This document shows, in pieces, positions 1 through 11,177 of a stretch of DNA of 64,000 nt. The position numbers were made by a program, and so were the translations under genes. The stretch is from NCBI RefSeq assembly GCF_005405365.1, contig NZ_BJDX01000011.1, positions 34,327 to 98,326 of the forward strand. The letters run 5' to 3'. Position 1 is the stretch's first letter; each line of letters opens with the position of its first letter. The notes beneath the pieces are model-generated. The model saw only the letters and a list, made by a program, of their open reading frames with translations. It made no database searches and was not told the origin of the DNA. The DNA comes from Enterococcus xiangfangensis (GTDB lineage Bacteria > Bacillota > Bacilli > Lactobacillales > Enterococcaceae).

Positions 1-78
1 ACGAGCGCGTTCAACGGTTTCTGGAATCTCGTTTTCAAATTGTTCCGCATTTAAATGCGTATGTGAATCAAAAATCAT
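1..78 (-). CDS. tatD: TatD-family DNase, N-terminal fragment
   Basis: The first 26 codons of a leftward gene that runs off the window. The peptide begins MIFDSHTHLNAEQF. The D-S-H-T-H run near the N-terminus is the first metal-binding HxH motif of TatD-family Mg-dependent nucleases. A strong GGAGGA ribosome site lies about 9 bases upstream of the ATG at 76-78. In related bacteria tatD usually follows metG directly; here about 3 kb with other genes lies between the two. The family assignment rests on this short piece only. Confidence 0.75.
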   Translation of the reverse strand, partial: MIFDSHTHLNAEQFENEIPETVERAR

Positions 79-278
79 TTAAAATCCTCCTACTTCGCTA
101 ACTTATTTTCTAAAAGTCTCCTCTGACCTCTTCTCTAAAATCAACTTATTTTAACACAATCCGCAAAAACTAACGAAAAATCTAGCCAGCTTTGTCCAAA
201 AGTCTACGATGAAATCCGCCAAAAGTCGGATGTTTCCGACAAGGTTTCGCTCTATACTACAACTAAAGGAGGGCTCCT

Positions 279-869
279 ATGCTTAATTTCCAACAAGAAT
301 TTCCTAAAACTGCCCGCTACTTAAAACAAAAATATCCCAGCAAGGAACCATTGAATAGTTTCTGGCATTGGGCGACATTGGCTTTATTTAGTTTGCTGTG
401 TGTGGCCGCGATCAAACAGCAGTTGTTGCTGATCGGAATTTTGGTACTCTTTTCCGCCTTAATCAAAGGACCAGGAATTTTATTTTTCGGCGCGCTTTAT
501 TCTTTTTTAGTCAGTCTGTTTCCACCGATTGGAATCGTTCTTTCCGCACTTTTCTTCTTATTAAATATTCGTTTATTAACTAAAAGCTGGCGGGTGAATC
601 TAGTCACTTCCCTATTTTATTTGTATCCCCTAGGGTTGAGTGTGCTTCGCTCCTTGACACAGTGGGATGCACCTTGGCAAATCGGCCTTGAACTATTACC
701 CGGATTGTTATTATTGCATTTTGTATTGCTGCAAGTGTATTATTTCCATCCAAATGTTCGCCAAGTCGCTTGGACGATTTTAGCTACACCATTTGAATTG
801 CTTTCACTTATTTTGCCAAAACGCTTTAAAAAACTATTTCGGACGCCATCGCAAGCAATGAAACGTTAG
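279..869 (+). CDS. Hypothetical integral membrane protein (196 aa)
   Basis: I do not recognise a family. The protein has a short basic N-terminus (about residues 1-28), then a series of strongly hydrophobic segments (about 32-60, 64-100, 108-125 and 135-155), and a basic C-terminal tail rich in Lys and Arg. It looks like a small multipass membrane protein with 4-6 helices. AAAGGAGGG sits just upstream of the ATG. It stands alone, with its own terminator immediately after the stop codon. Nothing in it suggests an enzyme active site. Confidence 0.75.
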   Translation: MLNFQQEFPKTARYLKQKYPSKEPLNSFWHWATLALFSLLCVAAIKQQLLLIGILVLFSALIKGPGILFFGALYSFLVSLFPPIGIVLSALFFLLNIRLLTKSWRVNLVTSLFYLYPLGLSVLRSLTQWDAPWQIGLELLPGLLLLHFVLLQVYYFHPNVRQVAWTILATPFELLSLILPKRFKKLFRTPSQAMKR

Positions 870-902
870 TCGTTAAGAAGACTTCTTCTTAGCGACTTTT
901 TT
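869..902 (+). terminator. Intrinsic terminator after the membrane protein
   Basis: A 12-bp stem (GTCGTTAAGAAG pairing with CTTCTTAGCGAC, one G-U pair) with a 4-base loop, followed by a run of six T. It starts at the stop codon of the upstream gene. Confidence 0.85.
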
Positions 903-1145
903 GAATGTGACTTGCATTTAGCTAAACTCGATACTGCTTCAAGTTCGTAACAGTCACTGAAATCATTCAAATCTCTTATGTTATTTCACTAAAAACTGAC
1001 GAGTTGAGCAATTGTTTCTCACAAAATTTCTGTGGAAAATTCAGTTAAAAAAACTTATTTTTTTGAAGAAATAAAACGAATTAATTGAATTGTTGCTAGG
1101 AATCGATTAGGCTGAAATTAACAAATAGGAAAGGAAGTCGAATCA

Positions 1146-1658
1146 ATGACCAAAAAAATTGCTATTCTCGCAACCGATTTAGTAGAAGATATTGAACTAA
1201 CCTCTCCAAAAGAAGCCCTTGAAAAAGATGGAAACGAAGTGACTTTGATCAGCTTTGAAGCTCAAAAAGAGATTACCGGTAAAAAAGGAACCAAATTTAC
1301 CAGTGATAAAGGGATTGATGAAGTGAAGCCAGCAGAATTTGATGCCTTACTGATCCCTGGCGGATTTTCACCCGATCAACTGCGCAGCGATCCGCGTTTT
1401 GTTTCGTTTGTCGCCTACTTCTTAGAACAGGACCGACCGCTGTTTGCAATTTGCCACGGTCCGCAGTTATTCATTCAAACTGGCTTGACCAAAGGACGCA
1501 CAATGACCGCTTATACGACTGTTCGCCCCGATATCGGTTACGCTGGTGCCACAGTCAAAGATGAGCCGGTCGTCGTCGATAGAAAATTAGTGACCAGCCG
1601 GACACCGGATGATCTGCCGGACTTCAATGAAAAAATGCTCGAAGTCTTGCATGCCTGA
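1146..1658 (+). CDS. DJ-1/PfpI family protein (general stress / deglycase-like)
   Basis: A 170-residue DJ-1/PfpI superfamily member of the YhbO/YfkM type, which acts as a cytosolic stress protein proposed to repair glycated or oxidised substrates. The nucleophile elbow AICHGPQ places the catalytic Cys at 103 and His at 104. The PGGF motif at about 71-74 forms the oxyanion region, and an acidic stretch near residues 14-17 can supply the conserved Glu. Length is typical. AAAGGAAG precedes the ATG. It is monocistronic, with a terminator after it. Substrate specificity cannot be read from the sequence. Confidence 0.88.
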   Translation: MTKKIAILATDLVEDIELTSPKEALEKDGNEVTLISFEAQKEITGKKGTKFTSDKGIDEVKPAEFDALLIPGGFSPDQLRSDPRFVSFVAYFLEQDRPLFAICHGPQLFIQTGLTKGRTMTAYTTVRPDIGYAGATVKDEPVVVDRKLVTSRTPDDLPDFNEKMLEVLHA

Positions 1659-1679
1659 TTCTTTACCAAAAAAGATATA

Positions 1680-1716
1680 AAAAAGCCAAAAATCGCTGAT
1701 CGATTTTTGGCTTTTT
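1680..1716 (+). terminator. Intrinsic terminator after the PfpI gene
   Basis: The stem AAGCCAAAAATCG / CGATTTTTGGCTT with a 5-base loop is followed by T residues. The A-tract on the other arm lets it also act leftwards. Confidence 0.88.
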
Positions 1717-1836
1717 CGCTTGTTTTAACTGCGTCTGCATCAACCCTGAATCGTTTACAGACTTATTCTCGATAGGAGCGCGCTAGATTTCACATTCCTC
1801 TACGTTTTCGATTGATTAAAAAAATTCTGATTATTA

Positions 1837-2238
1837 TTAGAAATAAAGATCTGAATCATTTTTGCTCAAAACTAAAAGTCGATGGATGATCGTATTTTCA
1901 CCATAACTCGTATTCAAAATATAATCATGCCAATAGAATTTTTTTTCATGGACCAAATAATCTTCAAAATTTTCAGGAAATCCAGAAGCTAACTCACGAA
2001 CTAAGAATGCCATCTTTGCATCCAAATCCATAACTTCTCTTAAATATTCAAGCTTATCATCCACATCTTCAGCTAAAAGTTGTTGCATTTGCTGCTGCAA
2101 AGATTGAAAGTAGTGATAAAATTCTTCAGGAATCTCTGTAGTTCTAACATCCGACAAAAAGTCCTTCCCTGACCACCGTTCTTCAGCCATGGCAAGTTTT
2201 TCGTCTAATGTACCTTCCCACAAGTAAGTCCATTTCAT
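1837..2238 (-). CDS. Hypothetical protein (133 aa), AT-rich surroundings
   Basis: I do not recognise this protein. It is acidic and soluble with no signal peptide or membrane segment. The middle (about 40-80) is helix-prone and rich in Gln, Leu and Glu. Aromatic residues cluster near both ends (KWTYLWEG at the start, KKFYWHDY near 100). Upstream is a GGGGG run 9 bases before the ATG, a passable ribosome site. The gene and its 0.8 kb upstream are more AT-rich than the neighbours and lie in the segment separating metG from tatD, so it could be an acquired or lineage-specific gene. Confidence 0.6.
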   Translation of the reverse strand: MKWTYLWEGTLDEKLAMAEERWSGKDFLSDVRTTEIPEEFYHYFQSLQQQMQQLLAEDVDDKLEYLREVMDLDAKMAFLVRELASGFPENFEDYLVHEKKFYWHDYILNTSYGENTIIHRLLVLSKNDSDLYF

Positions 2239-2583
2239 AATAATTTCCCCCAGAATAGTGCATATAACTGCTTATAAAATTAACCTTCATTCAATAAAGC
2301 TTTGATAGGTAATATGTGAACATCAATTATTTCTTGTACATGGTATTTTTTAAATTAATAAAATAATTACCCATACTATCCCAAGTTTAGAATAGAATGA
2401 TTTTATGCAATTATATAAAATAATTGCGCTTTATTCAAGTGGTACCGGATAAAAAGATGTTGATTTAACGGCATTTCATCCACTTTTTTAGAAATTTGGT
2501 ATAATCAAAATAAATGGTATATTTTAATCAAATGGACGCATTTTGCGAATAGATTTAGAATAAAAACCGCTATAAAATGAACG

Positions 2584-2611
2584 ATAGCCCACTCAAACTT
2601 GAGCGGGCTAT
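2584..2611. repeat. Inverted repeat (orphan hairpin)
   Basis: ATAGCCCACTCAAA pairs with CTTGAGCGGGCTAT. No clear T-tract follows on either strand, so it is not a standard terminator. It lies about 190 bases downstream of a leftward promoter-like -10 element. Confidence 0.6.
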
Positions 2612-2906
2612 CTAACTAATCAATATTTATTATTTTAAAGTTGAGGGTGTTGACTATTACTAAAATTAACTATTTCTCGTTTAAACGATGTATTCCCAAT
2701 TCCTTCTAATACATCCTTGTAACCCTATAGTTACGCCAGTTTGATTAAATTTCATCAAAATGAGTTAAAATATCGCATAACAATTATCTTTCGTGTACTT
2801 CTATTATAGCATATTTTTTAAGCAGTTACGCAGATTGGAAGCTGTGCTTATTCAAATCTTTACTATTTCCAGTAAAAATATTCTCGGCTTTTTATAAAAA
2901 AAATCG

Positions 2907-2930
2907 TGATAGAAGCGGCGAGCTTCAAGA
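2907..2930 (-). repeat. Copy of a GAAGC-nnnnn-GCTTC intergenic repeat
   Basis: On the + strand it reads GTGATAGAAGCGGCGAGCTTC followed by AAG. Similar sequences occur at 5250-5272 and 22735-22760, each lying downstream of a GTGACA terminator in the same relative orientation. Confidence 0.45.
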
Positions 2931-3014
2931 ATAAGCAGGAATTGTTAAAAATTACTGTTTATTTTTTTGTAAAATTTCAACTTATTTCCGAAGCCGCGAT
3001 TTCTCACTATTTTT

Positions 3015-3050
3015 TCAAAAAAAGAAGGACGTGACAAGCGTCACATCCTC
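3015..3050 (-). terminator. Intrinsic terminator of metG (GTGACA type)
   Basis: On the minus strand GGATGTGAC, a short loop and GTCACGTCC are followed by a run of T. It lies just after the metG stop codon and belongs to the family of hairpins with a GTGACA/TGTCAC core seen repeatedly in this window. Confidence 0.85.
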
Positions 3051-3055
3051 CTAGT

Positions 3056-5077
<2,022 letters not shown>

Positions 5078-5097
5078 TTAAAAATAGTTTCCTACGT

Positions 5098-5106
5098 AGT
5101 ATACCA
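5098..5106 (-). promoter_or_regulatory. Extended -10 promoter of metG
   Basis: On the minus strand TGG-TATACT lies about 35 bases before the metG start codon. No good -35 hexamer is visible, which fits an extended -10 promoter. Confidence 0.5.
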
Positions 5107-5249
5107 CAAAACAACTAGCGATTTTGGAAAAAAATACCCGTCGATCAGAATCTGTCCGCCACTTTTGACAGCACGATACCACTCAGCAAATCACGTCCAA
5201 TTTAGAATCGTTCTCAGCTACTTTTAGCTGGGTCCAAAAACAGAGGTTA

Positions 5250-5272
5250 GGATGGAAGTGGACAGCTCCAAG
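5250..5272 (-). repeat. Second copy of the GAAGC intergenic repeat
   Basis: The + strand reads GGATGGAAGTGGACAGCTCC then AAG, a diverged copy of the 2907-2930 element. It again lies beyond a GTGACA terminator, in the same relative orientation. Confidence 0.4.
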
Positions 5273-5315
5273 CAATTTCGGCTTATTTCCAAAAAAGCTG
5301 GAACACCGTTTAATC

Positions 5316-5350
5316 AAAAAAAGGGTGTGACAAGACTTCTGTCACACCCT
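5316..5350 (-). terminator. Intrinsic terminator of the DUF2200 gene (GTGACA type)
   Basis: On the minus strand AAGGGTGTGACA, loop GAAGTC, TTGTCACACCC, then T residues. It is placed directly after the stop codon at 5357. Confidence 0.85.
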
Positions 5351-5356
5351 TTGCGA

Positions 5357-5701
5357 TTATTTTCGTAATATTTTCTCCATCTTTTTGCCTTTGGCTAATT
5401 CATCGATTAATTTATCCAAGTAACGAATTTTTTGCATTAAAGGATCTTCGATATCTTCTACTCGATAACCGCAGATTACTCCTTTGATCAATGAAGTATT
5501 TTCATTCATTTGAGGCGCTTCCGCAAAGAAAGTCTCGACGTTGACTTCTTTTTCTAATTGCGCTTGGAATGATGCCTCGTCATAACCAGTCAGCCAATAA
5601 ATAATTTCATCAACTTCGTCTTTTGTTCGATCTTTTCGTTCCGCTTTTTCGATGTACATTTTATAAATACCACTAAAACTCATTTTAAAAACTCTGCTCA
5701 T
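5357..5701 (-). CDS. DUF2200 family protein
   Basis: A 114-residue cytosolic protein of unknown function. The N-terminal pattern ([15 protein letters not shown], then [16 protein letters not shown] and WLTGY) is the hallmark of DUF2200. It is highly charged and mostly helical in appearance, with no catalytic motif visible. GGAGGACC precedes the ATG. It stands between the malic enzyme gene and metG, with its own terminator, so it may be transcribed with fumC and malic enzyme, whose stop lies 48 bases upstream. The family name is fairly secure; the role is unknown. Confidence 0.8.
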   Translation of the reverse strand: MSRVFKMSFSGIYKMYIEKAERKDRTKDEVDEIIYWLTGYDEASFQAQLEKEVNVETFFAEAPQMNENTSLIKGVICGYRVEDIEDPLMQKIRYLDKLIDELAKGKKMEKILRK

Positions 5702-5749
5702 TTTATGGTCCTCCTCTAACTAGCGATAGTCGCATCCGTTTAATCTTGA

Positions 5750-6919
5750 TTAACGCGTCACGCCGTCCTTTCGCGCCGCTTCCGCAACTTTCAGTGTAAT
5801 CAAATCGACTACTTTTTCATCAAAGGCTGATGGGATAATGTAGCCGGAATTTAATTCTGAATAGGTGATGGAATCCGCGATGGCATACGCACAAGCTAAT
5901 TGCATCCCAGGAGTTATTTTCTTCGCTTCTGCCGCAAAAGCTCCCCGGAACAAACCTGGAAAAGCCAGCACATTATTGATTTGATTAGGATAATCCGACC
6001 GGCCAGTCCCAACAACTGCCGCCCCGCCCGCCAGCGCTTCATGATACGTGATTTCTGGTTCGGGATTTGCCATCGGAAAAACGATGCTGCCTTCATTCAT
6101 AGAAGCGACCATTTCTTTAGTCACTAGATTAGGCGCAGAGACACCGACAAAAACATCCGCTCCGACAAATGCTTCTGCCAGCGTCCCACTAAAATCTTGC
6201 GGTGTGATCAATTCTAAAATCTCTTTTTCAACAAACGTCGCGTTTGTCATCTCCGCGTTCAAGGCCCCATCTTTATTGAAGGCAATGATATTTTTCACAC
6301 CTAAATCGACCAGCATATGGATGATCGCGCTACCGGCAGCACCGGTCCCAGAAATGACAACTTTCAAATCTGGCGGCGTTTTTTTCACCAGCTTCAACGC
6401 GTTGATCAAAGCCGCTGTCACGACGACTGCCGTTCCATGCTGATCATCGTGAAAAACGGGAATATCCAATTCCTCGATCAATGCCCGCTCGATCTCAACA
6501 CAGCGTGGAGCACTGATATCTTCTAGATTGATTCCGCCAAAAGTTGGCGCGATTGCTTTGACGATTTGAATGATTTCTTTTGGATCTTTTGTAGCTAAAC
6601 AAATCGGCACGGCATCAATACCGGCAAACTCTTTAAACAGCAAGGCCTTACCTTCCATTACAGGCAAAGCGGCTTCTGGACCGATGTCCCCTAAGCCTAA
6701 CACCGCTGTTCCATCAGTCACGACCGCGACACTGTTGCCTTTCCACGTGTAGTCATAGGCTAATGTTTTATCTTCAGCAATTTTGCGGCACGGTTCTGCC
6801 ACGCCTGGTGTATAAGCCAGCGATAGATCATCTTTACTGAGCACACTTACTTTACTCGTTACTTCGATCTTTCCACGCCACTGTTTGTGTGCAGCTAAAG
6901 CTTCCTCATAAATCGTCAT
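5750..6919 (-). CDS. NAD(P)-dependent malic enzyme
   Basis: Decarboxylates L-malate to pyruvate and CO2 with reduction of NAD(P). The 389-residue protein is the short bacterial form. The N-terminal catalytic half has [12 protein letters not shown] (about 32-43) and [15 protein letters not shown] (about 67-81). The metal and substrate region is [12 protein letters not shown], with FHDDQHGTA near 155. The nucleotide fold follows with [11 protein letters not shown] near 188. The ATG is one base after the fumC stop, so translation is likely coupled: fumarate to malate to pyruvate. Homologues in enterococci are called maeE or mae; no transporter or two-component genes adjoin it here, so I give no symbol. 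Confidence 0.93.
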   Translation of the reverse strand: MTIYEEALAAHKQWRGKIEVTSKVSVLSKDDLSLAYTPGVAEPCRKIAEDKTLAYDYTWKGNSVAVVTDGTAVLGLGDIGPEAALPVMEGKALLFKEFAGIDAVPICLATKDPKEIIQIVKAIAPTFGGINLEDISAPRCVEIERALIEELDIPVFHDDQHGTAVVVTAALINALKLVKKTPPDLKVVISGTGAAGSAIIHMLVDLGVKNIIAFNKDGALNAEMTNATFVEKEILELITPQDFSGTLAEAFVGADVFVGVSAPNLVTKEMVASMNEGSIVFPMANPEPEITYHEALAGGAAVVGTGRSDYPNQINNVLAFPGLFRGAFAAEAKKITPGMQLACAYAIADSITYSELNSGYIIPSAFDEKVVDLITLKVAEAARKDGVTR

Positions 6920-6920
6920 T

Positions 6921-8288
6921 CTATCTCTCTCCGATCATCTTTTCTGGTCTGACCCAAGCGTCATATTCTGCTGCCGTGACATAGCCCAATGTCAAAGCGG
7001 CTTCTTTTAAAGTCGTTCCTTCATTGTAGGCTTTTTTAGCGATCTCCGCACCTTTGTCATAACCGATCTGCGTATTCAAAGCGGTTACCAGCATTAAAGA
7101 TTGTTTCAATAATTCTTCCATTCGCTCCTTGTTGACAGTCAAACCTTTTAGACAATTTTCATTGAAAGAATGTAAAGCGTCAGTCAACAAACGAATACTT
7201 TGCAACAAGTCAAAAGCGATCAACGGCAAATAGACATTCAATTCGAAACTTCCCTGCGATGCCGCGATCCCGATTGCCGTATCATTTCCCATCACTTGAA
7301 CGGCTACCATTGCTAAGGCTTCACATTGCGTCGGATTGACTTTCCCCGGCATGATCGAACTGCCAGGTTCATTCGCCGGAATAGTGATCTCGCCTAATCC
7401 GCTGCGAGGACCGCTGGCCAGCCAGCGAATGTCATTCGCCATTTTCAAACAATTCGCCGCCAACGCTTTTAATGCACCGCTGACAAAAACGACCGCATCC
7501 CGATTGGCTAATGCATGGAATTTATTTGCTTCGCTGATAAAATGGATCCCCGTTTCTTCTTTCAACGCAGCGATAAATGCTTCTTCATATGCCTTTGACG
7601 CATTCAAGCCGGTTCCAACTGCTGTTCCGCCGATCGCCAATTGGCGCAATTCGGCTAATCCGTGAATCAACATATTTTCATTGTGCTCCAGTGCTGAGCG
7701 CCAGCCGCTGATCTCTTGCGCAAAAGTTATTGGTGTAGCATCTTGCAAATGGGTACGGCCTATTTTGATGATTTCGTGATTGGCCTCTTCCAACTGCACT
7801 AATACTTGGATCATTTCACGAACTGCCGGCAATAAATTTTTTTCAAGTGTCATCGTTCCGGCAATATGAATCGCTGTCGGAAAGACGTCATTAGAACTCT
7901 GACTCATATTCACATCATCATTGGGATGGATTGGCAAATTTTTTTGACTTGCCAGATGGGCGATCACTTCATTCGTATTCATGTTGCTTTGCGTTCCGCT
8001 GCCGGTCTGCCAAACGACTAATGGAAATTCCTGCCAATTTTCTCCTGCCAACAATACATCTGCAGCCTTTTGGATTGCTAAAGCTTTCTCTGTTGCTAAT
8101 TTTCCTGTCTGCTGATTTGCGATTGCTGCTGTTTTTTTGACTAAAACAAGTGCATGCAATAATTCTGACGGCATTTTTTCTCCGCCAATTTTAAAATTTT
8201 GTCGACTCCGCTCAGTTTGCGCGCCCCACCATGCGTCTTTGGGAACTTCGATCGGGCCCATTGAATCTTGCTCGGTTCGTGTCTCCAT
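6921..8288 (-). CDS. fumC: Class II fumarate hydratase
   Basis: Reversibly hydrates fumarate to L-malate without an Fe-S cluster. At 455 residues it has the usual length. The superfamily signature GSSIMPGKVNPTQ lies near 310-322, with the catalytic serine in its loop. Other conserved stretches are GSGTQSNMN (about 97-105), SSNDVFPTA (about 131-139) and the GRTHLQDA region (about 180). The N-terminus opens with RTEQDSMGPIEVP, typical of FumC. It is first in a two-gene unit with malic enzyme. Lactic bacteria lack a full citric-acid cycle, so the pair probably disposes of fumarate or feeds pyruvate. Confidence 0.96.
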   Translation of the reverse strand: METRTEQDSMGPIEVPKDAWWGAQTERSRQNFKIGGEKMPSELLHALVLVKKTAAIANQQTGKLATEKALAIQKAADVLLAGENWQEFPLVVWQTGSGTQSNMNTNEVIAHLASQKNLPIHPNDDVNMSQSSNDVFPTAIHIAGTMTLEKNLLPAVREMIQVLVQLEEANHEIIKIGRTHLQDATPITFAQEISGWRSALEHNENMLIHGLAELRQLAIGGTAVGTGLNASKAYEEAFIAALKEETGIHFISEANKFHALANRDAVVFVSGALKALAANCLKMANDIRWLASGPRSGLGEITIPANEPGSSIMPGKVNPTQCEALAMVAVQVMGNDTAIGIAASQGSFELNVYLPLIAFDLLQSIRLLTDALHSFNENCLKGLTVNKERMEELLKQSLMLVTALNTQIGYDKGAEIAKKAYNEGTTLKEAALTLGYVTAAEYDAWVRPEKMIGER

Positions 8289-8405
8289 AAAATTCTCCTC
8301 TCGGTTATTTTGTTCAATTATCCCTTATTTTTTGCTAAAAAGGTAGAACTATCTTTTTAAATTGTGCCGCCGACCCTCTAATCGCTAATTGACTATCCTT
8401 CAAAT

Positions 8406-8450
8406 CAAAAAAAGAGGCTATGACCGGTGTCACCGGTGTCATAACCTCTT
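8406..8450 (-). terminator. Intrinsic terminator of rel-dtd
   Basis: On the minus strand GAGGTTATGAC ... GTCATAGCCTC then seven T. The loop contains an ACCGGTG/CACCGGT repeat that could extend the stem. It is a variant of the GTGACA terminator family. Confidence 0.85.
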
Positions 8451-8456
8451 CATTTA

Positions 8457-8903
8457 TTATTTGTCGCGTGTATCAAAAAGAATTGTAACGGGGCCGTCAT
8501 TGACCAGTGCCACATCCATGTCACCGCCGAATTTTCCTGTCTTTACAGTCAAACCAGCTTGACGCAAGCCTTCATTAAAATACTCGTATAGCGGAATCGC
8601 TGTTTCTGGACGCGCCGCTTTTACAAAACTTGGACGATTGCCTTTTTTTGTATCTGCGTATAAGGTGAATTGCGACACACTCAATACACTGCCTTCTACA
8701 TCTTGGAGCGATTGATTCATTTTTCCTTCAGCATCCTCAAACACACGTAGCAAAGGAATTTTCCGAATTAAATAATCTGCGTCAGCTTCAGTGTCTTCTT
8801 CATGAATCCCAAGCAAGATCATAAATCCTCGATCGATCTTGCCAATCACTTGTTCATCGATGCTCACATTTGCCTGACTGACTCGTTGTATTACTGCCCG
8901 CAT
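8457..8903 (-). CDS. dtd: D-aminoacyl-tRNA deacylase
   Basis: Removes D-amino acids mischarged on tRNAs such as D-Tyr-tRNA. The 148-residue protein has the N-terminal [13 protein letters not shown] and the two diagnostic active-site motifs [10 protein letters not shown] (about 76-85) and NDGPVTI near 138 (the Gly-cisPro-type GP motif with Thr). Length and motifs match the DTD1 family exactly. It follows rel by 27 bases and shares its transcript, the standard Firmicutes rel-dtd arrangement, and ends at a strong terminator. Confidence 0.96.
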   Translation of the reverse strand: MRAVIQRVSQANVSIDEQVIGKIDRGFMILLGIHEEDTEADADYLIRKIPLLRVFEDAEGKMNQSLQDVEGSVLSVSQFTLYADTKKGNRPSFVKAARPETAIPLYEYFNEGLRQAGLTVKTGKFGGDMDVALVNDGPVTILFDTRDK

Positions 8904-8930
8904 TGCTCTTCCTCCAACTATTCTTAGATA

Positions 8931-11138
8931 TTATCCCTTTGTCCGTTTCACACTATACACATCGGGGATCGTTTTGATTTTATCAACGATCGAATAAAGG
9001 TGATTCAAGTTTTGGATCTTGAAGGTCAAGTTGATGACTGCTAAGCGATCTTTCGTTGGCTTTGCCTCAACACTGACTAATTTTTTAGTCATTCCGCTGA
9101 CAATGTTCAACACGTCATTCAATAACCCGTCACGATTGAATCCATAAATTTCCAAATCGGCGTTGTAATCTTGAACAGAGTTGGCTGTGTCTTCCCACTC
9201 GACTTCAATCAAGCGCTCTTGGATATCTTTTTGCTTTGTGATGTTGGGACAATCGGCGCGGTGGATCGAGATTCCCCGGCCTTTTGTGATATAGCCGACG
9301 ATGTCATCTCCAGGAACTGGATTACAGCAATGGCTGATCCGAATCAATAGATTATCGATTCCTTGAATGACGATCCCGCCTTCATGCCGAATCTTGATTT
9401 TCTCAGGTTCTTTCGGGTTGCTGACCATTTCATCAACAGCTTCCCGTTGTTTTTGTTTCATTTGCTCGCGGCGCTCTTTTTCGGTCAAACGATTCGTAAA
9501 GGTCAAAGCACTCATCTCGCCAAAACCAATCGCCGCATACAGATCTTCTTCACTGTGGAAGTTAAATTTGTCCAATACATCTGAGAGCTTGTCTTTTGTC
9601 AGCATCTCCTTTGGTACAAAACCTAGATCAGTGATACATTTAACGACCGCGTCATGTCCTTTAGCAACATTTCCCTCACGGTCTTGCGTTTTAAAGAAAC
9701 GTTTAATTTTATTTTTTGCCTTGCTAGTTTTCACTAAATTCAACCAGTCGCGACTTGGCCCAAAAGAATTAGCTGAGGTCATGATCTCGATGATGTCCCC
9801 ATTTTTCAATTTATAATCTAATTGCACCATCTTGCCATTGACCTTGGCACCAGTAGTTTTATTTCCGATATCCGTATGAATACTGTAGGCAAAATCTAAC
9901 GGACCGGATCCTTTCGGCAATTCAGTCACATCGCCTTTAGGTGTGAAGACGTACACCTTATCGCTGAAAATATCGCCTTTTACACTCTCCATAAATTCAG
10001 AAGCATCATAGCTTTCATCTTGCAATTCAATGATTTCACGAAACCAATCCAATTGTTTGTTGTCTTGCGTTTCATCTTGTTTTTCTGTTTTTCCTTCTTT
10101 ATAAGCCCAGTGAGCCGCGACCCCGAATTCAGCGATCTGATGCATCTCGTGGGTCCTAATTTGTACTTCGACCGGATTGCCGCTAGGACCGATAATCGTA
10201 GTGTGCAGTGATTGATACATATTGGTCTTAGGCATTGCGATATAATCTTTAAAACGTCCCGGCATCGGTTTCCATTTTGTATGGATTGCTCCTAAGACAG
10301 CGTAACAATCCTTGATTGAATCCACGATCACTCGAATGGCTAACAAATCATAAATTTCATCAAACTGTTTCTTTTGATCTCGCATCTTGCGATAAATAGA
10401 GTATATGTGTTTCGGCCGGCCATAAATATCGCCTTCAATGCCTAACTCTTTCGTCGCTTCTTTGATTTCATTAACCGCTTCATCTACAAACGCTTCTCGT
10501 TCATCGCGTTTGCTGCGCATCAAATGGACAATCCGATAGTATTGTTTTGGATTCAAGTAACGCAATGCTGTATCTTCTAGTTCCCATTTGATCCGGCTCA
10601 TCCCTAAACGATCCGCTAACGGCGCATAGATTTCCAGTGTTTCACGCGCGATTCTACGCTGTTTGTCGTCGCGCAAATATTTAAGCGTCCGCATGTTGTG
10701 CAAACGGTCGGCCAGTTTGACCATGATGACCCGCAAATCTTGTGCCATCGCCAACAACATTTTCCGATGATTTTCTGCCAATTGTTCTTCATGGGATTTA
10801 TATTTGATCTTTCCTAGTTTGGTTACGCCATCGACTAATGAAGCCACATCTTCCCCAAATTCAACTTTTAAATCTTCCAATGTTACCGGCGTATCTTCCA
10901 CTACATCGTGTAAAAAACCAGTCGCAACAGTATGTGGATCCATATGCAGATCCGCTAAGATTCCAGCAACTTGGATTGGGTGAATGATATACGGTTCTCC
11001 TGATTTGCGAATTTGCTCTTTATGCGCTTCGTACGCAAAGTCGTAAGCCTTTTGTACAAACGTCACGTGCTCTTTTCCCATGTAGGTACTAACCATCCTG
11101 ATGACGTCAGGACCAGTTAATTCAACTTCTTTTGCCAA
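8931..11138 (-). CDS. rel: Bifunctional (p)ppGpp synthetase/hydrolase Rel
   Basis: Makes and degrades (p)ppGpp in the stringent response. Domain order: HD hydrolase (about 35-180, with HDVVEDT), synthetase (about 230-345, with RFKDYIAMPKTNMYQSLHT), TGS (about 390-450), a helical/zinc-finger region with ISHCCNPVPGD, and ACT (about 660-735). I chose the TTG at 11136-11138 (735 aa, LAKEVELTG...). AAAGGGGG lies 8-9 bases before it, and the -10 box of a strong promoter (11178-11206) overlaps the only earlier possible start (TTG at 11184-11186). It is followed by dtd. Confidence 0.95.
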   Translation of the reverse strand: MAKEVELTGPDVIRMVSTYMGKEHVTFVQKAYDFAYEAHKEQIRKSGEPYIIHPIQVAGILADLHMDPHTVATGFLHDVVEDTPVTLEDLKVEFGEDVASLVDGVTKLGKIKYKSHEEQLAENHRKMLLAMAQDLRVIMVKLADRLHNMRTLKYLRDDKQRRIARETLEIYAPLADRLGMSRIKWELEDTALRYLNPKQYYRIVHLMRSKRDEREAFVDEAVNEIKEATKELGIEGDIYGRPKHIYSIYRKMRDQKKQFDEIYDLLAIRVIVDSIKDCYAVLGAIHTKWKPMPGRFKDYIAMPKTNMYQSLHTTIIGPSGNPVEVQIRTHEMHQIAEFGVAAHWAYKEGKTEKQDETQDNKQLDWFREIIELQDESYDASEFMESVKGDIFSDKVYVFTPKGDVTELPKGSGPLDFAYSIHTDIGNKTTGAKVNGKMVQLDYKLKNGDIIEIMTSANSFGPSRDWLNLVKTSKAKNKIKRFFKTQDREGNVAKGHDAVVKCITDLGFVPKEMLTKDKLSDVLDKFNFHSEEDLYAAIGFGEMSALTFTNRLTEKERREQMKQKQREAVDEMVSNPKEPEKIKIRHEGGIVIQGIDNLLIRISHCCNPVPGDDIVGYITKGRGISIHRADCPNITKQKDIQERLIEVEWEDTANSVQDYNADLEIYGFNRDGLLNDVLNIVSGMTKKLVSVEAKPTKDRLAVINLTFKIQNLNHLYSIVDKIKTIPDVYSVKRTKG

Positions 11139-11177
11139 GTGACGTTCCCCCTTTGTTTTCTGAAAATGATTGTTCTT

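Larger units (their letters stand above)
2239..3014. other. AT-rich intergenic region without a supported gene
   Basis: No open frame with a ribosome site was found here on either strand. It contains an orphan hairpin (2584-2611), a good leftward extended -10 (TGC-TATAAT, about 2799-2807), a rightward extended -10 (TGG-TATAAT, about 2498-2506) and a degenerate repeat (2907-2930). See the findings for a possible small transcript. Confidence 0.6.

Noticed and set aside
2584..2611. Terminator of a gene in the AT-rich gap
   Set aside because: No T-tract follows on either strand and no gene ends at it; listed as an inverted repeat instead.
2600..2830. Fst-type toxin peptide gene
   Set aside because: Short frames on both strands have neither a ribosome site nor a hydrophobic stretch.
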